Below are positions 55,801 through 64,000 of a stretch of DNA of 64,000 nucleotides, one piece after another. The position numbers and the translations under genes are program-made. The stretch's first letter is position 1. The number at the start of each line of letters is the position of its first letter. The DNA is taken from assembly GCA_012934845.2 (NCBI GenBank), contig WNNJ02000645.1, positions 1-64,000 of the forward strand, given 5' to 3'. The notes beneath the pieces are model-generated. The model was given only the letters and a program-made list of their open reading frames with translations, made no database searches and was not told the origin of the DNA. The stretch is from Pomphorhynchus laevis (taxonomy: Eukaryota > Acanthocephala > Palaeacanthocephala > Echinorhynchida > Pomphorhynchidae).

Positions 55801-56580
55801 CTTATATTCTTTGAAGATGGGATATCTTCTTGACCAGGCCGGGTGCTGACCACCGCAATTGGAACATTGAAGGGGGAGAGCACGTTCCCCTCATGAACGT
55901 CAGAAGAGCTGCAAGCCGCACACGTACGGGAGTCTGGCGCAGTTCGAGGATTAGTGCCACTAAAGGTGGCACCAATTGCAATGGGGGTATTTAAAGTCAT
56001 CAGCGTCAATAAGAGTAAAAGAAAGGTTGTACCCCAAGAAGGGGTTACTTTTGCTTTTAGCCAGGCATTCTGTCTGGTCAACCGCGGTAGAACAGAATGC
56101 TACTGGTATAGGCTAGCCTTTCTTGCCCATGCTGGAGCGAATATTGTGAATTTTGTACTCAGATGTGAGGGCTTCTAAATCATCATCCGTAGCGAAGGGT
56201 GGAAAGTTATTTATTTTCGAGATAGCCTGAATGTGCCGGTAGATAGTCGTACCAAATTCTTATACATACCTGTCAAAGAATTCAAGGTACGCTGCTGCCA
56301 GATCCGGTTAGCTGAAAGAAATCCGTATTTCGGAGTCAAAGTATTTAATTGAGTTGAATATAATTCTCTTATTATAGGCACTTGTAAATTCCCTCAGTAA
56401 TATATTGAAGATATTATTACGTTCAAATGGATCCAGAAATCTGATTAGTGCCATGTTAACCAATTTTATACAGGAGGGAGTTCACCCTCAGTGCTTGAGA
56501 TTTAAAAATTAGAAGAACTAGCACTACCTTTGTTGCATTTGCTAGCAAATTTTTTTACTGGAGCTTTTTGATCCTCCTAC
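52900..56580 (-). mobile_element. Family-1 LINE copy M3, decayed
   Basis: Minus-strand ORF1 at ~56560-55393 (C-terminal piece GNICWELLASKEDEDIADEQ; knuckle region 56081-55797 with frame breaks), endonuclease ~55300-54600 and RT 54447-53150. The RT pieces are FLDFSAVFDRISIPFVI, and VIYTVDTTALFSGRRCKD in which YADD has become YTVD, so the catalytic centre is destroyed. Local duplication near 52980-53110 of 'cccgggtgattca' and 'gaggacgttc' strings at the 3' end. Antisense to the host gene. Confidence 0.75.
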
Positions 56581-56869
56581 CATACTAATACTGCACATTT
56601 TACTTTCACAATGAAAATGAAATTATAATATGTGCTTATATATTTAAATGAATTAATAAACATTTGTTCATCTGAAATATGCACCATTAATTTGACAGGA
56701 ACGACAACATTATCTATAACATAAATAATAATAACGATTTTATTAAATACATCCAATAAGCTATAAGTAGCATGCAAGAAAAAACAATAAGTTACAGCAT
56801 AGTCAGAAAAAAACGGCAGAACAACTTCGTTCTTCAACTATTCTTCGTCTTCTACTTTTCTCTTCTATG

Positions 56870-59800
56870 GCATAAGGTCCAAGGTGATCTGAACCCCCCC
56901 AACCGATCCAACACGCCGCCTTCGGACTGAACAACCCAGGTCCTTTCACCCCCGAAGAGTCCAGTGGGCACGGACTATGCTGGGTAAACGAGAGACGAGG
57001 AGCTTAAGAAACCTTAGCCTTTGCTCTGGGAGACGTCCTCTCGAAAAGATGACTAATCCCAAAATAGCCCAGGTGCCCCAAAGGCGCACCTGGGTTTTTT
57101 CTTTCCACGACAGATGCTGGGCCCGTTTCAGAGCTTATCTAGCTTTCTTCAAAATACGTTTAAGTCTATCCAGGTCGGCTTTCACCCACCAGTTCACCGT
57201 AACGATGAACCTCAGGTATTTTACTCGACTGGTGAAATACAGGGAGTTTTTGATTTATCAAAATGGAAGAGAGGGAGAGAGTGCTAATCTCTTGAGCTTT
57301 TGTTTCATTGCAGGGGCGCCATGAAAGACAACCACCTGCGATTTGGCGGAGTTTAAAATATTATTGGACTTGGGTAACTGGTCTTTTAATCTTAAAAAGA
57401 AACGGCTGATGCCCGAGACTATGTCTTTGCACCTGCGTCCAGAAAACAGGGATGTGGTATCATCAGCATATACCAGTAGACGTGATTCGCGTTTAAATAT
57501 TTTAACGAGTTCAATGGAGGCAGCAAGATATAAGATAGGAGAAAGTGGTGATCCTGAGGCACACCCGTAATAGGGTAGAACTGACGCGCATCAGGGTCGT
57601 TTTCATAGTAAAATCGCTTGGTGTACAGCAGAATCTTTACCCTGTTCACAATTCTCGCAGGCAACCCGAGAGACCTGAGAGAAGAGATCACAAAGGAAAT
57701 GGAGATGCGGTCAAATGCAGCAGAAAAATCAAGGAAAGCAGCCACAACAAGTTGATGACTATTATCCTGACAGAACTGATATACTTCACCTACAGCTGAA
57801 TGGACCGAGCGACCTTTCACGAACCCATGAAAACTTGGTGTGATTAAATTTCACCTACTCAAATGATTGCGGATTCTACGCGCAAGCGCTTTTTCGTAGA
57901 TCGAAACGAGGGAATTTTGAATCGATATGGGCCGCAGGTCTTGATGACATTATACCGGATTTTTTAGGTAGAAATATACGTCTACTAATGTTGATGTCTA
58001 CCACATCACAGATGGGGCGGCTAATAGCATTGTTACGGCCACTTCTCTTTTTTGATCGGCTGTCAAAAGCTGACAGACACGAGAAGAGAGTGAAGCGACG
58101 GATTTGGAGATGTCCGGAAGAGGCCTCCAGGAATTAAGGATATCTGTGACACATAAATGCCTACTTCTAAAGTCTCCCCAAGGCGGGATTGGCTGAGGAG
58201 ATTGAGTGGCACCATACTTATGTAAAGATAGTGACTCCTCCAAAACATTATCAAGACCTATATTACCAATCTAATTCAATGCCCTATCTTCCAACAAACG
58301 AACTTCTCCTTCTTGAATATCTTCCAGCAAGAAGACTGGGCAGGATTAAGAGAAGCAATGCTTGCCCTATCCTTACCTTGGTTGGAACCTATATTTAGTG
58401 ATCCAATATTCTTTCGAGAGAACTTGCCTGGAAGAAGCAGAGAGATTGGGAGGACGAAGCATATACGCTGTCTTGAGTTTTGTCGGGGTGGGACAGTAAA
58501 CACGGCCTTTATAGGTTGTCGAAATCACTGCGGTGGCTTGCGAAGAAAGGGATGAATTAAATTCAGTTAGACTCTCATTACCAATTCGGGGGAAGCGTTG
58601 GATAGCTGCCTGAAAGAAAGCCACTCTGATAGGATCAAAGTGGAATCTCCTTCTAAGCAGCGTATCCTCCTCTATCCGCCGGCGAATCAAGTCATGAGAT
58701 GTGGATAGATGTTGTCGCGACTGCTCCGTACAGTGGGGTTTAAACAAGCACCTCTTATGGATCAGTAAAAGGTCGAGGAGTGAATTCGTTGATGTGCAAT
58801 GAAAAGTGGGGGATGATGGTTTGTGAATAAGATAACCGTTCCTTGCTCTGCGGAGTGCTGCATTAATCCAACGACTAGTTATGTCGTTGAAATCACCAAG
58901 TACCATGTCATAGCCGCTATAAATAATCCTATCCAGGAGGTCACGGTTCTTGTGAATCTCCCCTGGACGGATGTAGACATTGGCTAGACTGAGGCATTTA
59001 CCGTTCTCCCAGAGTGAAACTACTAAACAAGAAAGGGCTGGACAAGAATAGTTGAGTAGAAGGTGACGATCTTAAGGAGCATTTAACTAAGGTCAAGAGT
59101 CCTTGATATGAAGAAGAGTGAGGTGTGGTTATATACGGAGTATATTGGGAACAAATGTGCTTAGGGATGAATCGAGTAATGTCCCGGGGGAGGCGGATAG
59201 ACCGCGTCTCCTGAAGGACTATAACATATGCATCTCTACCAGATAGAAGTCTAACGGCAGAAGCTCCTCTCGAATTCCACTAAAGAATATTCAGTGAAAG
59301 GGTTTACGAGTACTCTGCATTGTATTAGATCAGCTGGGTGGGATTGCCTCATCCCTAGACAGAGCTAGGGCGGAAAGGTTGCCCTTCCCGCCACCAACTC
59401 TGTCCTGGGCGAGCACTTTCCCACGGGCATTGTCTTCATTTCCATGTGAAGCCGACTCGTCTTTCTTCTTCAGGAGCTTCTCGTTCTTATGGTGGAACGA
59501 CGTGAGCCGAGTCCCCCATTTTTTTCGAGCTAGGAAAAGCATGCTGAGTGGAAACTCACGGACTTAAATAAAGTGCAGAGACCAAGGCGGAGACCATATT
59601 TTCTACATTTTTGATGGCATAATGTATCGTAGCGTCCATAACACTCAGGATGTCCTTGTCTGTCATCCTTGAGGACGCGGCAGAATAAGTTGAATTGGGT
59701 TTCGTGACTACAGCAGACCTGGAAAAGTTGTTCCGGTAATCTTTGAAGCACGCACATTTACGGAACCATGCAGGATGGCTCCCACCACAGTTTGAGCATA

Positions 59801-60640
59801 GGGCGGGTGAGACGCACTTCTCTCCGGAACCAATACTTTTGCATTACGGGAGACTACAGACTCCGCAGGTCTTTGATCTGGAGCAGTTTGAGGTCCAGTG
59901 CCCCCACTTATGGCATGTGTTACAGTGGGGGGTAGGTAAGATCCTCTGCACTCATAACTGTAAAGCGTAAGTTGTACCCTAAAAAGGGATTATATGACGA
60001 TTTAGCAAGGGTTTTGGCATGTTCGATAAGGGATGAACAGTAACTTACAGGAAGTGGAAATCCACTTTTCCCCATGACAGACCGGAAGTTTGAAATTTTA
60101 TAAACTTTTTTCATAACTTCGATATCATTTTCCTCTAGATGCTGAGGAAGATTGTTCACTTTGGCAGATGCTTGAATGGGTTTAAAGTGAATCAAACCCA
60201 GATGTTTCAGATTCGAATCAAAGAAGATCTCATAATCCTTCGCAATATTAGAGGTTGCGAAGGAAATTTTTATTTCTGATTCATGAAATTTGACCGAATT
60301 GAACAAGATTCGGTTGGCATATTTCGCAATAAATGGTCTTAAAAAGACATTGAATAAATTGTGCCTTTCCAGAGGTTGTGACATTGAGATAACAATAAGG
60401 TTTTTAAGTTTAGGGATTGGGGGAGTACCCCTCTCCCGGTAAATTAACAGCAGAAAAATCACTTGCTTGTTTATCATGAATTGTAGAAGAAATCAACGTA
60501 TTACCTTTCGAAATGTCCATTTTAACTGGACTACACTTAACGATCATCATACTATTCGTCACTACTAGACGTCAGAGCTTACCGGCAGCGCTCATCAGTA
60601 GTATGAGCCATCTCGATGACGTTTTGGCTGCCTGATGACT
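56870..60640 (-). mobile_element. Family-1 LINE copy M4, decayed
   Basis: Minus-strand ORF1 (60520-59330), endonuclease (~59290-58600), then RT (58570-56960). Recognised parts include LGDFNDITSRWINAALRRAR with the family's SHDLI motif, MKGRSVHSAVGEVYQFCQDN, FLDFSAAFDRISISFVISSL and YPITGVPQ before a frameshift. Antisense within the host intron. The 5' UTR may extend to about 60640. Confidence 0.75.
59920..60520 (-). pseudogene. Family-1 LINE M4 ORF1 N-terminal part
   Basis: A likely start ATG at 60520-60518 reads MDISKGNTLISSTIHDKQ. The frame slips near 60435 into the long frame IPKLKNLIVISMSQPLERHN, FLRPFIAKYANRILFNSVKF, and to LTYPPL at the first knuckle, which is broken. Aligns to P1, P2 and M2. 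Confidence 0.65.
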
Positions 60641-60948
60641 TTTGAAAAAGAGCATTTCCGATAAATTGCTTAAGTTCCAATGCAATCTAATTTTAAACCT
60701 AAAGATAGTAAAATATGTCAATAAAGACAATGCAAATGTTGTTTTGAATGGAATAAGAACACGTGTTCGTAATCCCAAAACAATTTTGTCATATGGCATT
60801 AACTGAATCTACAATTGCAAGAGCAACGAATGTAGTTTGCTTATCCATAAATAGATTCAATCTCTGCTGTTCAATTTATAGACCAGCAAACTACATCAAT
60901 AGACTAGTGATAATGCATGTTAAGGTGCCAATGAATGAAGGTTGTGTC

Positions 60949-60998
60949 CACGATACTGATGAGTCCCATAAAGACGAAACACGTGTCTAGCAATGTGT
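60949..60998 (+). ncRNA. Hammerhead ribozyme candidate (type I, minimal stem III)
   Basis: Core box CTGATGA is at 60956-60962. Stem II GTC/GAC closes loop CCATAAA at 60963-60975, and box GAAA is at 60976-60979. Stem III CAC/GTG follows directly (60980-60985), then TC, giving the canonical GUC cleavage site after 60987. Stem I can form from A-T and T-A next to the core (60955/60988, 60954/60989), an internal loop, then CAC (60949-60951) with GTG (60995-60997). With no stem III loop, cleavage would need a dimer, joined through the palindromic CACGTG. This design is known for hammerheads of Penelope-like elements. Located in the CANT1-like intron, sense strand. Confidence 0.6.
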
Positions 60999-62105
60999 TT
61001 CGTTTGCTTACGTATGGTAAAATATATTAAATAACTGGGCGCGCATGTAAAGCAAGTAGATGTAGTTCGTTCTCAGTTTTAATCTTAAACTTTTCAAAAT
61101 ATAAATGGAATACCTCGTAAATACTTGGCTGCTTTTCAATTTATACTTTCCAAGAAATATAATTGAATAAGCACTAATAATATTATAAATTGGGAATCAC
61201 GAATGAAGACTGGCTGACGTTTTGCCCTTGACGTTTGACTTTGTCAATTGTATTTAGTTTATCCTTAAAGTAATTAAAGATAATTGTATTTTTGTTATTT
61301 ATCGATTGAACAAATTAGAAAACTTACTTTTTGAATTAGGATTTGCCTAGAAAACAGCATTTCTGCGTTTTCATTGAAAATATTTGAAATTCTTCTTTTA
61401 TATTTTCTTATTAAAAATTTTAACCCTTTTTCAAAAATGTTATTGCAATAAGGTACATAAATTATTGTATTTAAATTTTTGTATTTATAAATTGTTCTCG
61501 AATTAAGGTAAAACAAAGTAATATTTGCTGCAAACCGATTTATATCATTGGTGTTAATGCTAATTCACTAAATTAATTTATCAAATAAAATATATTTTAA
61601 ATTATGAATTAATTTATTTAAATTCGATCAAACGTTACTGCTTATTATATTAAAACAAACTTACAGAATGTTAAAAACAACGGTTTCTATTGTGAAGATA
61701 ACTGATTTTAAACATTTTTTAAATGTGGAAATTTTGAGCTTAAGTAATATAATTGTTAATTTTTCTTAAAAATTGTTCTGTTGATCCTGCTTCAAAATTC
61801 CAAATTTAATAAATAGATTAAAGTTTGTTATTTTTAAAAGATAAACCATTATTTTCTTAATTATGTATCTTTGTTTAATAATCATTACCTTTTGATTGAA
61901 TTTTTAAATGTGCCATATTTCTTTAAGCATATTTTTATTAAATCTCTTTCTTTTTCAATAATGTTCTCAGCAGTCTATCGGATTACTTTTGATCGCATCA
62001 CTTTATTATTATTGTAAAACAATTTTCTCAAATTGCTCATTATCATTGTAGAATAATTTTCTTAAATCTATATAAACCTATATCTAAACAGTCTTTTTCG
62101 ATAAG

Positions 62106-62309
62106 GATTCAAATGTGAATGGATGACTATTAAAAACAATGAGTTAATTATCGGTAGTATTGGTAAAGAATGGACAACGAAAAATGGTACCATTCAAAAC
62201 TACGATCCAACCTATGTCAAAGTAATCACGAAAAACGGTGTTGTAACGCATACTGAATGGAGGGCCAATTACGAAAAGATTCGAAATGCAATAGGATGTG
62301 CATGGCCAG
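62106..62309 (+). CDS. CANT1/apyrase-family nucleotidase, second coding exon
   Basis: 204 nt, phase 1 in and 1 out. Joined to exon 1 it reads KGFKCEWMTIKNNELIIGSI, then GKEWTTKNGTIQNYDPTYVK and EWRANYEKIRNAIGCAWPG. These match the family blocks GFKAEW, VGG-x-GKEWTT, NP-x-WVKVV, and the W-x-x-x-Y-x-x-(L/I)R region. The acceptor is TCTTTTTCGATAAG|GA. The donor is GGCCAG|GTAGTA. The frame would otherwise run into a stop at ~62340 with non-family residues. Residues about 218-286 of the predicted protein. Confidence 0.9.
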
Positions 62310-62967
62310 GTAGTATCATTATACATATCAGAGCACATTAATTAATAAATTGATAAATTTTGTATGATATTTTGTGTTTATTCCAGAGCAAACTTCTAAT
62401 TTGATTTTGTTTAATACTAGTTTTAAAAAATTAAAAGTAAATACAATAATTTAAGCTTTAGTTTGAAGGTTATAATTCGACAGCGAACGAATGTGGTTAT
62501 AGCAAACTATTTTAATGTATTAAACTTTAAATTTATGTACACTTGAAGAAATATCGAGGCAACTTAGTAATTGAAATTGAAATAAATGCATAATTATTTG
62601 AAATCAAATTCAAAGGTTTATCTTATAAATATTATTTCACAAAACCAATATTGCTTAATTCCTATATGGAATAGGAACAAATACGGAAATGAATTTTATT
62701 TTACTTAAGAATTAAATTTGAAACAATATATGGGTTACTGACTATATAATTCATTGTAATCTAGAGTCAAATATAATCAATTAAGAGCAGTTTAACGAAA
62801 AATATTTACGAACATATTTTTAAAAAGTTTATTTATCCCACTTTTCATGCCGGTAGCAACTGTCTACATGAAATATCTTATTATATTTAGATATTTAAAA
62901 ATTGTTATCAAAACATTTTTATTAATTTAATTGTTGATTACTGTATTTTCAATTATATATATGTATA

Positions 62968-63018
<51 letters not shown>

Positions 63019-63779
63019 TCCAATTTTATTGGAAAAGTATTTTATATTAGCTAAAGCTATTTTGCTTTTAGGGAATTTGAAATACTTTTGCGTGAACCAT
63101 ATAACATGTTATAAAATACAATTTAAGCTATAGTAACTTATTGCTTAAACCATTTTATTTGCTGAAAACTATAAAATGCACAATTAGCAAATAAAAATAA
63201 TTAGTTTGATGTTTATTACAGTTCTAAGTATAATGCTAAAAATCTTTTAATATTGCCATAGAATAACATAATCATCCTAACATGATGGATGGTAATAAGG
63301 ATAATTGACAGTTGGTTATCCTTACTAGCACACTACGAAATCGGTAGAGTTTCATCGTTGGTTTCTTCCGTTTCTATTGTATAAATACATAATTTTTTCT
63401 TTTTTAATATTAAAACATAGCACTTGAAAATGACTATATTAGTAATAATTTATTATTACTAATAATTTCAATAGTCGAAAATGTGTTAACGATAATTTCT
63501 TATTTTATTATTTTTCTTGATGATTAAACGCCCTGCACAATATAAGAGCATATCGAACGTATCATTGGACATCAAATCCAATGTTCAAAGATATTAAAAT
63601 AAATAGTAAAATTTGTCTGATATTTTATATTCTGATATTAAATATTATTTTACCGTTCTGAATTTTAGTTTAACGTTTTATATTTTATTAATATTATTAA
63701 GTTCAATGTAATTAGTTTGTCGAAGACAAACAATGTATATTTATAACTGTCAGCTTTTAAACTTTTCAATAATTTTTAG
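62310..63779 (+). other. Second intron of the CANT1-like gene
   Basis: A GT-AG intron of 1.47 kb, AT-rich, including a TA-repeat microsatellite. No other feature recognised. Confidence 0.8.
62957..63015. repeat. (TA)n microsatellite
   Basis: A run of TA dinucleotides with two 'atgta' interruptions near its start, about 59 bp. Intronic. Confidence 0.95.
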
Positions 63780-64000
63780 GGTATTTTGTAATTGAAGTAG
63801 TGATATACAGTTACATACGAGATAGCTGGATAATTTTGCCTCGACGTATATCTAAGGATTTGTTCAATGAAAAGCAGGAGCGCAACGCTGGATCTAATTT
63901 GCTAATCGAGACCGATATGAATTTCAACATTCTACAAACAATACACATTGGTAGAGACAATAAACGACGTGGATTTTCAAGTGCAAAATTCATTCCTGGC
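63780..64000 (+). CDS. CANT1/apyrase-family nucleotidase, third coding exon (cut by window edge)
   Basis: The acceptor CAATAATTTTTAG|GG restores the Gly of PG-Y. The exon reads GYFVIEVVIYSYIRDSWIIL, then PRRISKDLFNEKQERNAGSN and RRGFSSAKFIPG, ending exactly at the window edge. Family landmarks are FFLPRR, DE-x-x-GxNLL and GFSS-x-KFIP. The conserved family string HES-x-x-W is here IE-VVIY: the Glu is kept but His, Ser and Trp are changed. The C-terminal ~45 residues with the KYEG-type motif must lie outside. With this exon the recognised protein is 359 residues, close to the family's 370-400. Confidence 0.9.

Larger units (their letters stand above)
52588..62105 (+). other. First intron of the CANT1-like gene (9.5 kb) with antisense LINEs
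   Basis: Bounded by AAAG|GTAAAT and TTTTTCGATAAG|GA. Most of it is two minus-strand family-1 LINEs (52900-56580 and 56870-60640). The pieces 52588-52900, 56581-56870 and 60640-62105 show no exon in the expected reading; the last holds the hammerhead candidate. Confidence 0.8.

Noticed and set aside
62341-63779. Additional nucleotidase exon between exons 2 and 3
   Set aside because: Exons 62106-62309 and 63780 join directly in phase and continuously with the family alignment, leaving no missing segment.
1-64000. Bacterial or viral origin of the window
   Set aside because: No operon-like coding, Shine-Dalgarno sites or viral structural genes; spliced animal genes and LINEs dominate.

Overview
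The window is a strongly AT-rich stretch of nuclear DNA from an animal. Two multi-exon host genes sit at its edges, and the space between them is filled with transposable elements in many states of decay. The animal assignment rests on a Pax paired-box gene with GT-AG introns, a CANT1/apyrase-family gene with GT-AG introns, CR1-like and I/Jockey-like LINEs with APE-type endonucleases, Penelope-like elements, tRNA-derived SINEs and hammerhead-type RNA motifs. The phylum cannot be fixed from the sequence alone. The element mix would fit a flatworm or another AT-rich invertebrate.

Left part (1-15150, minus strand): a Pax gene. Three paired-domain exons can be spliced by eye (10635-10461, 3976-3779, 956-685) with matching phases and good splice sites. 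A tiny candidate start exon lies at 15138-15129, and the 3' part of the gene runs off the left edge. The signature in exon 3779-3976 is closest to Pax2/5/8. The introns hold several copies of an unnamed 310-450 bp repeat ("repeat A"), a SINE with a perfect 15-bp target duplication, an almost perfect 431-bp-arm palindrome, hairpin MITEs and a Penelope-like element preceded by an inverted partial copy of itself.

Middle (15.9-51.6 kb): a direct-repeat-flanked tRNA/hammerhead-like unit, RT fragments, more repeat A, and a 358-bp tandem repeat. Then comes a dense nest of LINEs. Family 1 is an I/Jockey-like LINE with CCHC-knuckle ORF1, present as seven copies in both orientations over the whole window. 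Family 2 is a CR1/Jockey-like LINE with two minus-strand wrecks. A third, CR1-like LINE (about 32.7-36.9 kb) has both ORFs fully open. A decayed Gypsy-type LTR element without visible LTRs lies at 27.9-29.6 kb. Three family-1 copies at 42.9-51.6 kb stand head to tail.

Right part (51936 to the right edge, plus strand): a soluble calcium-activated nucleotidase (CANT1/apyrase) gene. Exons are 51936-52587, 62106-62309 and 63780 to beyond the window, and all three join in frame. Its 9.5-kb first intron carries two antisense family-1 LINEs and a well-formed hammerhead ribozyme candidate.
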